Shown: positions 40,735-50,062 of the stretch, piece after piece
Position numbering within the stretch: the stretch's first letter is position 1
Layout of the letters: every line of letters starts with the position of its first letter
NCBI RefSeq assembly: GCF_001895205.1
Contig: NZ_BDJF01000016.1
Coordinates: 620,001 to 684,000 of the forward strand
Source: Vibrio injensis
GTDB lineage: Bacteria; Pseudomonadota; Gammaproteobacteria; Enterobacterales; Vibrionaceae
Direction: 5' to 3'
Length of the DNA stretch: 64,000 nucleotides
Notes under the pieces: model-generated
The model's database searches: none
The model's input: the letters and a program-made list of their open reading frames with translations, nothing else
What the model was told of the DNA's origin: nothing
Program-made: the position numbers and the translations under genes

Positions 40735-40769
40735 AATTTCTTCTTTAATAAATAAGGATTTAGAAATGA

Positions 40770-42026
40770 TTACAGGTCATCAAGACCCAAACTTTGTCTA
40801 ATAATTGCCAGTTTTGCTGGCTCCCCTTGCTCCGCTGCCATCTGCAACGCGCGCGTTGGGGTATGGATTAATCTATTGGTCAGTTTATTACTTAACTCGA
40901 TCAACAATTTTTCCGCATCGCCTCCAGCGGCTAACGCTTGTAAACTTTTACTGAGTAACTCTTCACGGATGTGACTCGCAGATTGACGATAGTCACGAAT
41001 ACTATCCACGGCCTGCAGCGAGCGCATCCAGCTCATGAACTCCGCGCTTTCCTCACTGACGATCGCTTCGGCTTGAATCGCCTCAATCTTCCGTTGCTCA
41101 ATATTGTTCTCAACGATGGACTGTAAATCATCCACTGAATAGAGATAAGCGTCATCGAGTTCACTAACTTGTGATTCTACATCACGCGGCACGGCAATAT
41201 CGACTAACAGCATCGGTTGGTGGCGACGCGCTTTGAGTGCACTTTCAACCATCCCTTTACCAATGATGGGGAGTGGACTAGCGGTCGAGCTAATCACAAT
41301 GTCCGCCTGTGCTAAATAATCAGGGATCTCATTTAAGGTGATCACTTCAGCGTCAAAATTTTGCGCCAAAGCCATAGCCCGCTCACGAGTTCGGTTAGCC
41401 ACGATCATTCGCTGGCAACCGTGACCATCTAAGTGCTTAGCAACCAATTCGATGGTCTCTCCTGCTCCAACCAACAGCACCGTAGCTTTGGTCAATGACT
41501 CGAATATGTGTTTTGCTAGTGTACAGGCGGCATAAGCAACGGAGACAGCATGACCACCGATATCCGTTTCGGTCCGCACGCGTTTAGCAACCGAAAACGC
41601 TTTTTGAAACAACTTATCTAAGGCCGAATCCACCATGCGATTTTCTCGCGAATCCGCATACGCTTGTTTTACTTGCCCTAAAATCTGTGGTTCACCCAAA
41701 ACTAATGAATCCAATCCACAAGCGACGCGCATCAGATGACGAATTGCCGCCTGCTCTTCATGAACATATAAACTGGGTTTTAACGTTTCCAAATTGACTT
41801 GATGAAACTGAGATAGCCACTCTATTAGCTTATTCTTACTTGCCACCTTAACATCGCAATACAGCTCAGTTCGGTTACAGGTTGACAAAATCACACTTCC
41901 CTTGACATAAGGTTGACCAGATAAATGGCGTAAGGCTTCGGACAGTTTATCTGGTCCAAAGGCCACTTTTTCTCGCAACTCAACCGAAGCTGTATTGTGA
42001 TTGATACCAATAACAAGCAAGGACAT
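40770..42026 (-). CDS. hemA: Glutamyl-tRNA reductase HemA
   Basis: A 418-residue enzyme that starts tetrapyrrole synthesis by reducing glutamyl-tRNA to glutamate-1-semialdehyde. The N-terminus [20 protein letters not shown] and the catalytic Cys in [11 protein letters not shown] are clear; an NADPH domain ([16 protein letters not shown]) and C-terminal dimerisation helices follow. First gene of the operon; lolB is transcribed divergently, 157 bp away. Confidence 0.97.
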   Translation of the reverse strand: MSLLVIGINHNTASVELREKVAFGPDKLSEALRHLSGQPYVKGSVILSTCNRTELYCDVKVASKNKLIEWLSQFHQVNLETLKPSLYVHEEQAAIRHLMRVACGLDSLVLGEPQILGQVKQAYADSRENRMVDSALDKLFQKAFSVAKRVRTETDIGGHAVSVAYAACTLAKHIFESLTKATVLLVGAGETIELVAKHLDGHGCQRMIVANRTRERAMALAQNFDAEVITLNEIPDYLAQADIVISSTASPLPIIGKGMVESALKARRHQPMLLVDIAVPRDVESQVSELDDAYLYSVDDLQSIVENNIEQRKIEAIQAEAIVSEESAEFMSWMRSLQAVDSIRDYRQSASHIREELLSKSLQALAAGGDAEKLLIELSNKLTNRLIHTPTRALQMAAEQGEPAKLAIIRQSLGLDDL

Positions 42027-42183
42027 GTATCGAGGGTTCTCTGATAAGAAGTGGATTGAGCGGCGAATTTTACTTGATGCACCTATTTATTGAAAGAGCG
42101 ATTGGGATTTGTTTTCCCGAGTTCGTGATATCAATGGTATAGTGACGGCTCTTGTGTCCCATAAATGGATAAATAACGAGCAT

Positions 42184-42801
42184 ATGATAATATTTCCGCC
42201 ACGTATTTTTCTGATGATCACCTTACTCTTAGGGTTATGGGGCTGCAGCAGCCTTCCTGACCCTATTAGTGATGTAGAATGGCAATCACACCAAGCTCGC
42301 TTAAAGACCATTAAGCAGTTTCAACTGGTTGGCAAACTTGCCTATATTGATCCCAATCAGCGTCAATCTCTCAACTTTCAGTGGCAAATCTCCCCCCAGC
42401 AAACCCAACTACGCCTAAGCACATTTTTAGGGCAAACGGTATTAAACTTATCGATTGATCAACAGGGTGCGCAAGTCATCACTCATGATGACAACGTCTA
42501 CCGAGCTGACAATGCCGAACAATTGATTGCTTCTCTGACTGGGTTAACGCTGCCTATCGAACTTTTACAAGCGTGGATTATCGGTTTACCCACTCAAGCG
42601 GATCACTTTGAATTAAATTCGAACAATACCTTGGCTAGGTTACAAAAAAAACAAGGCCTTTCTCACTGGACTGTGGATTATCATCGCTACCGCGAATACC
42701 CCTGGCAAGATAAACCTCTTCCTTTGCCAGACCGAGTATTGCTCACCCAACAGGATACTTCGATTAACCTAGTGATTTCTAAGTGGACACTCACGCCATG
42801 A
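42184..42801 (+). CDS. lolB: Outer-membrane lipoprotein LolB
   Basis: A 205-residue lipoprotein with signal peptide and lipobox (LLGLWGCSS). LolB receives lipoproteins from LolA and inserts them into the outer membrane. The mature part matches the family ([23 protein letters not shown]... region). The start [10 protein letters not shown] at 42,184 was chosen because it gives a normal signal peptide; an ATG at 42,109 would not. It overlaps ispE by 4 bp (ATGA). Confidence 0.92.
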   Translation: MIIFPPRIFLMITLLLGLWGCSSLPDPISDVEWQSHQARLKTIKQFQLVGKLAYIDPNQRQSLNFQWQISPQQTQLRLSTFLGQTVLNLSIDQQGAQVITHDDNVYRADNAEQLIASLTGLTLPIELLQAWIIGLPTQADHFELNSNNTLARLQKKQGLSHWTVDYHRYREYPWQDKPLPLPDRVLLTQQDTSINLVISKWTLTP

Positions 42802-43670
42802 TACAACAAACAACGGTGTGGCCATCACCCGCTAAATTAAATCTGTTTTTGTACATTACCGGCCAACGTGCTGATGGCTATCACGACTTACAGACATTAT
42901 TTCAATTTATTGACTATGGCGATGAACTGACGATTACCGTCAATCAAACAGGCCAGATCACTCTCACACCTCCGTTAGCAGACGTCGCCCTGCAAGACAA
43001 TCTGATTTATCGTGCAGCTCGTGCCTTGCAACAGCAAACCCAGAGCTCGCTCGGCGCGGATATTCAATTAATCAAACGCTTACCCATGGGCGGTGGAATT
43101 GGTGGTGGCTCTTCTAATGCGGCAACAGTATTGGTGGCGCTCAATTATTTATGGGGCTGTCGGTTAAGCGATGATCAACTCGCCACAATTGGCTTAACCT
43201 TAGGGGCCGATGTTCCAGTTTTTATTCACGGCTTCTCCGCTTTTGCCGAAGGTGTTGGAGAAAAGCTCCAACCAGTGCAGCCAGAAGAAAAATATTATCT
43301 CGTGGTTCGTCCAAATGTGAGTATTGCAACAAAAGTGATTTTTTCTCATCCCAATTTACCGAGAAACACAGCAAAACGTGATATTAATACCCTACTCAAT
43401 GAGAACTACGAAAACGATTGCGAAAAAATTGTCCGATTGGAGTACCCAGAGGTTGATAAGCAACTTTCATGGCTGCTACAATACGCGCCGTCAAGATTGA
43501 CCGGGACTGGGTCTTGCGTTTTCGCTGAATTTTCGAGCAAAAAAGAAGCGCAGGCTGTCCTTGCGAAACTCCCAGACACTGTCTCTGCGTTTGTCGCTCA
43601 AGGCCGCAACGTATCACCACTAAAAGAGACACTGGCTGATTACCAATCAGCCGACACCCAACCTAATTAA
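42798..43670 (+). CDS. ispE: 4-diphosphocytidyl-2-C-methyl-D-erythritol kinase IspE
   Basis: A 290-residue GHMP kinase of the MEP isoprenoid pathway. The ATP loop [14 protein letters not shown] is at about residues 95-108, and the N-terminal [10 protein letters not shown] supplies the catalytic Lys. The start ATG overlaps the lolB stop; a codon 15 bp upstream is inside lolB. The lolB-ispE-prs order is as in E. coli. Confidence 0.96.
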   Translation: MIQQTTVWPSPAKLNLFLYITGQRADGYHDLQTLFQFIDYGDELTITVNQTGQITLTPPLADVALQDNLIYRAARALQQQTQSSLGADIQLIKRLPMGGGIGGGSSNAATVLVALNYLWGCRLSDDQLATIGLTLGADVPVFIHGFSAFAEGVGEKLQPVQPEEKYYLVVRPNVSIATKVIFSHPNLPRNTAKRDINTLLNENYENDCEKIVRLEYPEVDKQLSWLLQYAPSRLTGTGSCVFAEFSSKKEAQAVLAKLPDTVSAFVAQGRNVSPLKETLADYQSADTQPN

Positions 43671-43699
43671 AAACTGGACGCAACCCTGAGGTTTCCACC

Positions 43700-44644
43700 G
43701 TGCCTGATATGAAGCTATTTGCTGGTAACGCCACACCTGAACTAGCCCAACGTATTGCTGAACGTCTATACATCTCCCTTGGTGATGCTACTGTTTCTCG
43801 CTTCTCTGATGGAGAAGTGGCAGTGCAGATCAACGAAAATGTTCGTGGTAGCGATGTATTTATTATTCAATCAACTTGTGCCCCAACCAATGACAATTTA
43901 ATGGAATTGGTGGTAATGATTGACGCAATGCGCCGCGCTTCAGCAGGCCGTATTACTGCTGTCATCCCTTACTTTGGCTATGCACGCCAAGACCGTCGAG
44001 TGCGTTCTGCTCGAGTTCCGATTACGGCGAAAGTCGTTGCTGACTTTCTCTCTAACGTAGGGGTTGATCGAGTCTTAACCATCGACCTACACGCAGAGCA
44101 AATTCAAGGTTTCTTTGATGTCCCAGTAGATAACATCTTCGGTACTCCCGTTCTCTTGGAAGACATGAAAGCACGTAATCTAGAAGATCCTGTTGTTGTA
44201 TCTCCGGATCTGGGTGGTGTGGTACGTGCTCGCGCAACAGCAAAAGCACTCGGTGATATTGATATTGCGATTGTTGATAAACGTCGCCCGCGTGCTAACG
44301 TCTCTGAAGTCATGAACTTAATCGGTGACGTTGAAGGGCGTGACTGCGTGATTGTCGACGATATGATCGATACCGGCGGCACCTTATGCAAAGCAGCTGA
44401 AGCACTTAAAGAGCGCGGAGCAAAACGTGTATTTGCTTATGCAACCCATGCGGTATTTTCAGGCAATGCGGCCAAAAATATTAAAAACTCCGTACTTGAT
44501 CAAGTGATCGTTACCGATTCAATCACTTTGTCTAAAGAAATGGCAGCAACGGGTAAAGTAACTCAGCTAACCTTATCGACCATGCTTGCAGAAGCGATTC
44601 GTCGCATCAGTAACGAAGAGTCTATCTCTGCTATGTTTAACTAA
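43700..44644 (+). CDS. prs: Ribose-phosphate pyrophosphokinase Prs
   Basis: A 314-residue enzyme that makes PRPP for nucleotides, His and Trp. It starts with GTG ([17 protein letters not shown]). The PRPP loop is [25 protein letters not shown] and the [12 protein letters not shown] flap are intact. Regulated in E. coli by PurR, which I could not confirm here. A strong terminator follows. Confidence 0.98.
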   Translation: MPDMKLFAGNATPELAQRIAERLYISLGDATVSRFSDGEVAVQINENVRGSDVFIIQSTCAPTNDNLMELVVMIDAMRRASAGRITAVIPYFGYARQDRRVRSARVPITAKVVADFLSNVGVDRVLTIDLHAEQIQGFFDVPVDNIFGTPVLLEDMKARNLEDPVVVSPDLGGVVRARATAKALGDIDIAIVDKRRPRANVSEVMNLIGDVEGRDCVIVDDMIDTGGTLCKAAEALKERGAKRVFAYATHAVFSGNAAKNIKNSVLDQVIVTDSITLSKEMAATGKVTQLTLSTMLAEAIRRISNEESISAMFN

Positions 44645-44670
44645 GCTTGCGGTAGTCTTTGATCGGTAAA

Positions 44671-44700
44671 ATACCTCGTCAAGATGACGAGGTATTTTTG
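44671..44700 (+). terminator. Rho-independent terminator of prs
   Basis: ATACCTCGTC and GACGAGGTAT form a 10-bp stem with a 5-nt loop followed by TTTTTG. The sequence overlaps a spurious pth start at 44,684, supporting the downstream TTG. Confidence 0.92.
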
Positions 44701-44791
44701 TTTCACGGCGTCGAGCATCAGCCATCTCGCCCTTTTGCGCTTTTCTATGCTATCATACCGCGCTTTTTTCGTTTCCGAAGGGATCCTAGCC

Positions 44792-45382
44792 TTGAGTCAA
44801 CCAATTAAATTACTTGTCGGTCTGGCCAACCCGGGGCCTGAATACGTCAATACACGACATAATGCAGGTGCATGGGTCATCGAAGAACTGGCCAGAGTGC
44901 ACAATACGACACTAAAAAGTGAAGTGAAGTTCTTCGGATTAACTGGTCGTATTTTGGTTAATGGCGAAGACCTACGTTTACTGATTCCGACGACTTATAT
45001 GAATTTATCCGGTAAAGCCGTCGCGGCTCTTGCTAAGTTTTATCAGATTAAACCAGAAGAAATCATGATAGCTCATGATGAACTGGATCTTCCTCCCGGT
45101 GTAGCTAAATTTAAGCAGGGTGGCGGACATGGTGGTCATAATGGGTTAAAAGACACCATCAGTAAATTAGGCAACAATAAAGAATTCTACCGTCTTCGTA
45201 TTGGCATTGGCCATCCAGGACACAAAGATAAAGTGGCAGGTTATGTGTTAAGTAAAGCTCCTAACCAAGAGCACGAGTGCATCCTAGCAGCAGTAGATGA
45301 GTCTGTTCGCTGTCTCGATATCTTACTGAAAGATGGCCTAACTAAAGCGCAAAACCGCTTACACACGTTCAAAGCTGAATAA
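44792..45382 (+). CDS. pth: Peptidyl-tRNA hydrolase Pth
   Basis: A 196-residue esterase that recycles peptidyl-tRNA dropped from ribosomes. The catalytic His is in NTRHNAGAW, and Asn and Asp in TYMNLSGK and HDELDLP. I place the start at a TTG at 44,792: it gives the family N-terminus ([14 protein letters not shown]), the usual length of 196, and an AAGGGA ribosome site 8 bp upstream. Earlier ATGs at 44,684 and 44,747 fall in the prs terminator or the promoter region. Confidence 0.95.
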   Translation: MSQPIKLLVGLANPGPEYVNTRHNAGAWVIEELARVHNTTLKSEVKFFGLTGRILVNGEDLRLLIPTTYMNLSGKAVAALAKFYQIKPEEIMIAHDELDLPPGVAKFKQGGGHGGHNGLKDTISKLGNNKEFYRLRIGIGHPGHKDKVAGYVLSKAPNQEHECILAAVDESVRCLDILLKDGLTKAQNRLHTFKAE

Positions 45383-45393
45383 GGTTACCAAAT

Positions 45394-46485
45394 ATGGGTT
45401 TTAAATGTGGCATTGTCGGTTTACCTAACGTAGGTAAATCAACTCTTTTTAATGCACTGACTAATGCAGGTATCGAAGCGGCTAACTTCCCGTTTTGTAC
45501 TATTGAACCAAACACTGGTGTCGTACCAGTGCCTGATTTGCGTCTTGACGCATTGGCAAAAATTGTCAATCCGCAACGCATATTACCCACCACAATGGAG
45601 TTTGTGGACATCGCAGGCTTAGTCGCTGGCGCATCAAAAGGGGAAGGATTAGGTAATAAATTTTTAGCCAACATCCGCGAAACTGATGCGATTGGTCACG
45701 TAGTCCGCTGCTTTGAGAACGAAAATATTGTTCACGTCGCAGGAAAAGTATCACCTATTGAAGACATCGAAGTGATCAATCTTGAGTTGGCTCTCGCTGA
45801 CTTAGACAGTTGCGAACGCGCGATCCAACGTCAAACGAAACGTGCCAAAGGTGGCGATAAAGACGCTAAATTTGAGCTTACTGTTTTAGAAAAACTATTG
45901 CCCGTACTGACTGAAGGGGGCTCTGCACGCTCTGTCCCCTTAAGCAAAGAAGAGCTTGCCGCAGTTGGATACCTTAATTTCCTCACCCTTAAGCCAACCA
46001 TGTACATTGCTAATGTGAATGAAGATGGCTTTGAAAATAATCCCTATTTAGATGCAGTCCGAGCTCATGCCGCCCAAGAAAATGCCTCTGTCGTCGCCGT
46101 ATGTGCAGCGATTGAAGCTGAACTATCTGAATTAGAAGAAGAAGAGCGTGCTGAGTTTCTTGCTGATCTGGGTATTGAAGAGCCAGGCTTAAACCGAGTG
46201 ATTCGTTCAGGTTATGAACTGCTTGATTTGCAAACTTACTTTACCGCAGGGGTTAAAGAGGTCCGTGCTTGGACCGTTCCAGTAGGAGCTACAGCCCCTC
46301 AAGCGGCAGGAAAAATCCACACTGATTTTGAACGTGGATTTATTCGCGCCGAAGTGATCGGTTACAACGACTTCATCCAATATCAAGGTGAAAGTGGTGC
46401 AAAAGAAGCCGGAAAATGGCGCTTAGAAGGTAAAGATTATATTGTCAAAGATGGTGATGTCATCCATTTCCGCTTTAATGTATAA
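45394..46485 (+). CDS. ychF: Redox-regulated ATPase YchF (OLA1 family)
   Basis: A 363-residue P-loop protein with G1 GLPNVGKST, the coiled-coil insertion in the middle, and a C-terminal TGS domain ([17 protein letters not shown]). Its specificity motif reads NVNE instead of NKxD, which explains the ATP preference of the family. It interacts with ribosomes and responds to oxidants. It follows pth by 11 bp, the usual bacterial pairing, and is ended by a terminator. Confidence 0.96.
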   Translation: MGFKCGIVGLPNVGKSTLFNALTNAGIEAANFPFCTIEPNTGVVPVPDLRLDALAKIVNPQRILPTTMEFVDIAGLVAGASKGEGLGNKFLANIRETDAIGHVVRCFENENIVHVAGKVSPIEDIEVINLELALADLDSCERAIQRQTKRAKGGDKDAKFELTVLEKLLPVLTEGGSARSVPLSKEELAAVGYLNFLTLKPTMYIANVNEDGFENNPYLDAVRAHAAQENASVVAVCAAIEAELSELEEEERAEFLADLGIEEPGLNRVIRSGYELLDLQTYFTAGVKEVRAWTVPVGATAPQAAGKIHTDFERGFIRAEVIGYNDFIQYQGESGAKEAGKWRLEGKDYIVKDGDVIHFRFNV

Positions 46486-46501
46486 CACTTAACCTCTATC
46501 G

Positions 46502-46530
46502 AAAAAAGCCAACGTAATGTTGGCTTTTTT
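46502..46530 (+). terminator. Rho-independent terminator of ychF
   Basis: AAAAAAGCCAAC, a 5-nt loop and GTTGGCTTTTTT. The symmetrical A- and T-runs make it a strong terminator for the lolB-to-ychF run. Confidence 0.92.
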
Positions 46531-46702
46531 GTAACGCTCGTTCACGGCTTATTTTCACATCAATCATCAATAAACTACGATTATCGGTTTGATGTAGAAT
46601 AAGAAAATCTCTCGCTTTGGGATAGATTTTGATCAGAAATAGCCAGCTTTGTTTAAAAAAAACTCGAACAGTTGGTTTTCGGGAATTTATTCAAAAAAAC
46701 TA

Positions 46703-46731
46703 TTGACGCTCTACAGCCATATCCGCATAAT
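46703..46731 (+). promoter_or_regulatory. Sigma70 promoter of the tRNA array
   Basis: TTGACG, a 17-bp spacer and CATAAT are followed by GCGCACCG, a GC-rich discriminator of the kind that makes stable-RNA promoters respond to ppGpp. It lies about 80 bp before the first tRNA. Confidence 0.8.
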
Positions 46732-46811
46732 GCGCACCGTTCGCAGTGAGAAGGCAACTTCAAAACTTCGAAATTTAAGGCTGACTGTGAGTGATAAGCA
46801 GTTTAGCAATT

Positions 46812-46888
46812 GGCTACGTAGCTCAGCTGGTTAGAGCACATCACTCATAATGATGGGGTCACAGGTTCGAATCCCGTCGTAGCCACCA
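46812..46888 (+). tRNA. tRNA-Met(CAT), elongator
   Basis: A 77-nt cloverleaf with encoded CCA and CTCATAA anticodon loop. The sequence corresponds closely to E. coli metT/metU elongator tRNA, and the first pair G-C distinguishes it from the initiator. First gene of the array. Confidence 0.97.
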
Positions 46889-46927
46889 TTTCCTAAGTGT
46901 TCTTTGGTAGAATATTCAGGAAATAAT

Positions 46928-47012
46928 GCGGAAATGGCGAAATTGGTAGACGCACCAGATTTAGGTTCTGGCGCCGCAAGGTGTGAGAGTTCAAGTCTCT
47001 CTTTCCGCACCA
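46928..47012 (+). tRNA. tRNA-Leu(TAG), A7-U66 type
   Basis: An 85-nt class II tRNA with anticodon TAG (loop TTTAGGT), a long variable arm and encoded CCA. The acceptor stem is GCGGAAA/TTTCCGC. It is identical to the copy at 47,436. Confidence 0.97.
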
Positions 47013-47048
47013 TTTATTGATAAGCTGTCCAAAGCAACTTATCACCGT

Positions 47049-47123
47049 AGGTCTATCGCCAAGCGGTAAGGCAGCGGCTTTTGATGCCGCCATTCCCTGG
47101 TTCGAATCCAGGTAGACCTGCCA
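47049..47123 (+). tRNA. tRNA-Gln(TTG)
   Basis: A 75-nt tRNA with anticodon TTG in CTTTTGATG, acceptor AGGTCTA/TAGACCT, and encoded CCA. All five copies in the array are identical. Confidence 0.97.
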
Positions 47124-47166
47124 TTATTTCTTTAAGTTTCAATACATAAAAACTATTGGAACTGAT

Positions 47167-47193
47167 AGCGAGAATAGATTATAGTTTCTCGCT
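47167..47193 (+). repeat. Hairpin in the tRNA-array spacer
   Basis: AGCGAGAA and TTCTCGCT form a perfect 8-bp stem with an 11-nt loop, upstream of the second tRNA-Met. It may be a processing signal; a TTGGAA-N17-TTATAG promoter-like pair overlaps it. Confidence 0.45.
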
Positions 47194-47204
47194 CTATAAA
47201 AGAT

Positions 47205-47281
47205 GGCTACGTAGCTCAGCTGGTTAGAGCACATCACTCATAATGATGGGGTCACAGGTTCGAATCCCGTCGTAGCCACCA
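47205..47281 (+). tRNA. tRNA-Met(CAT), elongator
   Basis: The second 77-nt copy, identical to the one at 46,812, with encoded CCA. Confidence 0.97.
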
Positions 47282-47324
47282 CTTATTTTACCTACTCCTC
47301 AAGGATAAGGTACGATAGCGAGAT

Positions 47325-47409
47325 GCGGAAGTGGCGAAATTGGTAGACGCACCAGATTTAGGTTCTGGCGCCGTAAGGTGTGAGAGTTCAAGTCTCTCCT
47401 TCCGCACCA
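47325..47409 (+). tRNA. tRNA-Leu(TAG), G7-C66 type
   Basis: 85 nt. The acceptor is GCGGAAG/CTTCCGC, and the variable-arm loop reads GCCGTAAGG, a C-to-T change unique to this copy. Encoded CCA. Confidence 0.97.
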
Positions 47410-47435
47410 TTATCTCGTTATAAAAATAAAGTTTT

Positions 47436-47520
47436 GCGGAAATGGCGAAATTGGTAGACGCACCAGATTTAGGTTCTGGCGCCGCAAGGTGTGAGAGTTC
47501 AAGTCTCTCTTTCCGCACCA
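47436..47520 (+). tRNA. tRNA-Leu(TAG), A7-U66 type
   Basis: 85 nt, identical to the copy at 46,928; both belong to the 196-bp duplicated Leu-Gln unit. Confidence 0.97.
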
Positions 47521-47556
47521 TTTATTGATAAGCTGCCCAAAGCAACTTATCACCGT

Positions 47557-47631
47557 AGGTCTATCGCCAAGCGGTAAGGCAGCGGCTTTTGATGCCGCCA
47601 TTCCCTGGTTCGAATCCAGGTAGACCTGCCA
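47557..47631 (+). tRNA. tRNA-Gln(TTG)
   Basis: 75 nt, the second identical Gln copy; second half of the duplicated Leu-Gln unit. Confidence 0.97.
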
Positions 47632-47674
47632 ACTATTTAGTTCCATCAATACTGTATCAGCATTCACTGAATTT

Positions 47675-47761
47675 GCGGTGGTGGCGAAATTGGTAGACGC
47701 GCTAGCTTCAGGTGCTAGTGTCCGTTAGGACGTGAGGGTTCAAGTCCCTCCCTCCGCACCA
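47675..47761 (+). tRNA. tRNA-Leu(CAG)
   Basis: 87 nt, class II, anticodon CAG in loop TTCAGGT, acceptor GCGGTGG/CCTCCGC with a G-U type position, encoded CCA. It is the only Leu(CAG) gene in the array. Confidence 0.96.
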
Positions 47762-47774
47762 AGTTCAGTATTAC

Positions 47775-47849
47775 AGGTCTATCGCCAAGCGGTAAGGCAG
47801 CGGCTTTTGATGCCGCCATTCCCTGGTTCGAATCCAGGTAGACCTGCCA
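47775..47849 (+). tRNA. tRNA-Gln(TTG)
   Basis: 75 nt, the third identical Gln copy. The 45-nt spacer after it recurs in two later units. Confidence 0.97.
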
Positions 47850-47894
47850 ATTACAACGATGATTTGAGTTAATCAAATTATCTACAAAATTAGT

Positions 47895-47979
47895 GCGGAA
47901 GTGGCGAAATTGGTAGACGCACCAGATTTAGGTTCTGGCGCCGCAAGGTGTGAGAGTTCAAGTCTCTCCTTCCGCACCA
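47895..47979 (+). tRNA. tRNA-Leu(TAG), G7-C66 type
   Basis: 85 nt, acceptor GCGGAAG/CTTCCGC, variable-arm loop GCCGCAAGG; encoded CCA. Confidence 0.97.
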
Positions 47980-48012
47980 TTAATTAAGTTAGCATAGCCT
48001 GCTATCACCTAC

Positions 48013-48087
48013 AGGTCTATCGCCAAGCGGTAAGGCAGCGGCTTTTGATGCCGCCATTCCCTGGTTCGAATCCAGGTAGACCTGCCA
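48013..48087 (+). tRNA. tRNA-Gln(TTG)
   Basis: 75 nt, the fourth identical Gln copy. Confidence 0.97.
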
Positions 48088-48131
48088 GTTACAACGATGA
48101 TTTGAATTAATCAGATTATCTACAAATTTGT

Positions 48132-48216
48132 GCGGAAGTGGCGAAATTGGTAGACGCACCAGATTTAGGTTCTGGCGCCGCAAGGTGTGAGAGTTCAAGT
48201 CTCTCCTTCCGCACCA
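48132..48216 (+). tRNA. tRNA-Leu(TAG), G7-C66 type
   Basis: 85 nt, identical to the copy at 47,895. Confidence 0.97.
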
Positions 48217-48228
48217 TTAATTAGTCGT

Positions 48229-48305
48229 GGCTACGTAGCTCAGCTGGTTAGAGCACATCACTCATAATGATGGGGTCACAGGTTCGAATCCCGTCGTAGC
48301 CACCA
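48229..48305 (+). tRNA. tRNA-Met(CAT), elongator
   Basis: 77 nt, the third identical elongator Met copy; only 12 bp after the preceding Leu tRNA. Confidence 0.97.
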
Positions 48306-48371
48306 TTTATCGTTAGTTACTGTTGGACAGTTGATTTAACGATAAGCCTGTTATTAAATTGACGGTATTAC

Positions 48372-48446
48372 AGGTCTATCGCCAAGCGGTAAGGCAGCGG
48401 CTTTTGATGCCGCCATTCCCTGGTTCGAATCCAGGTAGACCTGCCA
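48372..48446 (+). tRNA. tRNA-Gln(TTG)
   Basis: 75 nt, the fifth identical Gln copy. Confidence 0.97.
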
Positions 48447-48491
48447 ATTATAACGATGATTTGAGTCAATTAGATTATCGACAAAATTTGT

Positions 48492-48576
48492 GCGGAAGTG
48501 GCGAAATTGGTAGACGCACCAGATTTAGGTTCTGGCGCCGCAAGGTGTGAGAGTTCAAGTCTCTCCTTCCGCACCA
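48492..48576 (+). tRNA. tRNA-Leu(TAG), G7-C66 type
   Basis: 85 nt, the last tRNA of the array; the terminator begins 7 bp after its CCA. Confidence 0.97.
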
Positions 48577-48583
48577 TTAATTT

Positions 48584-48610
48584 AAAAACCCAGCTTTAGC
48601 TGGGTTTTTT
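48584..48610. terminator. Bidirectional terminator between the tRNA array and flaC
   Basis: AAAAACCCAGC, a TTTA loop and GCTGGGTTTTTT. It ends the plus-strand tRNA array and, read on the minus strand, the flaC transcript. Confidence 0.93.
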
Positions 48611-48628
48611 ATTATTACTCAATCTAAA

Positions 48629-49762
48629 TTACCCCAATAGCGCAAGTGCTGCCGTTGGTGCTTGTTTCGCTTGAGCTAAGACAGAGCTTGAGGCTTGGCC
48701 TAAAATCTGTGATTTAGTCAATGCCGTCGTTTCTTTCGCAAAGTCGGTATCCTTGATCCGGCTCTTAGACGCATTAACATTTTCATTAATGTTATCCAAG
48801 TTATTAATTGCATGGCCAAATCGATTCTGGAACGCACCTAGCTCTGCACGATGACTATCAACATATTTAAGCGCAGCATCGACCACCGCCACTGATTTTT
48901 GCGCCCCGCCAACGGTCGTCACATCAATTGTATCGATAGTGATCGCTTGCCCCGTTTGCATGTCTAACTCGGTAGCTAATGCACCACTAAAAGCGACTGC
49001 ACCAGTGACATCATTATTTCCCGTAAAGATCTGTAGTTGCCCCTTCTCATTCACTGAGGCTTGCACTAAGTCTGTTTGACCATTGATGTAAGTCGCCACT
49101 TCTTCAATATCATCACCAACTTTGGCGGTAATATTAATGATTTGCTCATCACCATTGATATCGGTCAGGGTTAATGTTAAATCGTTACTACCGTCACTAA
49201 CTGTCCAATCTTTATCCGCTTCAGTCGCCGCAACGTAACTGGTTCCTCCCATCATCGCGTTATCACTACGCATGTCTTTCATGGTCAGCATTACAGCTTC
49301 ACCGCTCTGAGATCCAATTTGGAACGACTTCGTTTGGAAAGTACCGTTCAATAGACGATTACCCGCAAATGAGGTGGTCTCTGCGATACGATTCAATTCA
49401 TCATTAAGTGCCGTGACTTCTTCTTGAATCGCAACACGCTCAGATTTTGAGTTTGAACCATTCGCAGATTGTAAAGAAAGATCCCGCATCCGTTGCAAAA
49501 TGTTGGTGGTCTCATTCATGGCGCCTTCGGCGGTTTGTGCCATGGAAATACCATCATTCGCGTTACGAACAGCAACATCTAAGCCACGACTTTGCACATT
49601 CAAACGGTTTGAGATCTGCAAACCTGCAGCATCATCTTTCGCACTATTAATTTTAAAACCTGAAGACAAACGTTCCATTGACGTTTGCTGTGCACTGGTT
49701 GCACTGTTCAGGTACCTCTGTGCCGTCATCGCTGACACGTTAGTGTTTACATTTACCGCCAT
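48629..49762 (-). CDS. flaC: Flagellin FlaC
   Basis: A 377-residue flagellin, start [20 protein letters not shown] at 49,762 (an in-frame ATG 69 bp upstream lies in the structured leader and is rejected). Both ends carry the D0/D1 helices and the centre [18 protein letters not shown] is shared with the flaD product, so these two are the closest pair in the window. Position next to flaA supports flaC. A sigma28 promoter, a 13-nt leader element and a hairpin precede it. Confidence 0.85.
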   Translation of the reverse strand: MAVNVNTNVSAMTAQRYLNSATSAQQTSMERLSSGFKINSAKDDAAGLQISNRLNVQSRGLDVAVRNANDGISMAQTAEGAMNETTNILQRMRDLSLQSANGSNSKSERVAIQEEVTALNDELNRIAETTSFAGNRLLNGTFQTKSFQIGSQSGEAVMLTMKDMRSDNAMMGGTSYVAATEADKDWTVSDGSNDLTLTLTDINGDEQIINITAKVGDDIEEVATYINGQTDLVQASVNEKGQLQIFTGNNDVTGAVAFSGALATELDMQTGQAITIDTIDVTTVGGAQKSVAVVDAALKYVDSHRAELGAFQNRFGHAINNLDNINENVNASKSRIKDTDFAKETTALTKSQILGQASSSVLAQAKQAPTAALALLG

Positions 49763-49806
49763 AATTGGTCTCCTATTAATATTAGACGTAGCGGAACTTG
49801 CCGAAC

Positions 49807-49829
49807 GGTTTCCGACGTCTCGGAATACC
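49807..49829 (-). promoter_or_regulatory. Leader hairpin of flaC mRNA
   Basis: On the minus strand GGT-A-TTCCGA, tetraloop GACG, TCGGAA-ACC. Compared with the flaD leader the stem has different base pairs but the same length, one bulged A and the same loop. Confidence 0.6.
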
Positions 49830-49833
49830 ACGT

Positions 49834-49846
49834 AGTTCTCTCAAAG
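49834..49846 (-). promoter_or_regulatory. flaC leader element complementary to the flaA 3' region
   Basis: Minus-strand CTTTGAGAGAACT, near the predicted 5' end of the mRNA and just upstream of the hairpin; identical to the flaD element. Confidence 0.6.
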
Positions 49847-49854
49847 TATCTTTA

Positions 49855-49881
49855 ATAGCGACTTAGGGAACCATTCCTTTA
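49855..49881 (-). promoter_or_regulatory. Sigma28 (FliA) promoter of flaC
   Basis: On the minus strand TAAA(GG), 15 bp, GTCGCTAT (5 of 8 matches). The match is weaker than at flaD, but the element is at the same distance from the conserved leader. Confidence 0.55.
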
Positions 49882-50019
49882 GAAGATTTACTGAGCAAGA
49901 TGAATTAAATCATTTAGAAAGAGAGATATGAGGTATAGAACACAAAACCAATTGAAAACGACATAAATCGCTCAAGATTTAGCAGTAATGGTCGGGGGGG
50001 GATATGAGAAATGGATTGG

Positions 50020-50062
50020 CAGAAAAAAGAAAAGCCCCTTTTCCTTTGAGAGAACTGGGGCT
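50020..50062 (-). terminator. Terminator downstream of flaA, loop antisense to flaC/flaD leaders
   Basis: On the minus strand AGCCCC, an 18-nt loop, GGGGCT and then TTTTCTTTTTT. The loop includes AGTTCTCTCAAAG (plus-strand 50,044-50,056). Confidence 0.75.

Noticed and set aside
46831..48550. Several open frames of 60-85 codons across the tRNA array, some with repeated ELSHLAAPEPKSGASTNF-type peptides
   Set aside because: They are antisense or frame-shifted translations of tRNA-Leu and tRNA-Gln genes, a well-known artefact, and repeat exactly as the tRNAs do.
49447..49835. Plus-strand open frames inside the flagellin genes, recurring at the same relative place in each paralogue
   Set aside because: They are opposite-strand shadows of the conserved flagellin N-terminal coding region; the recurrence follows from paralogy.
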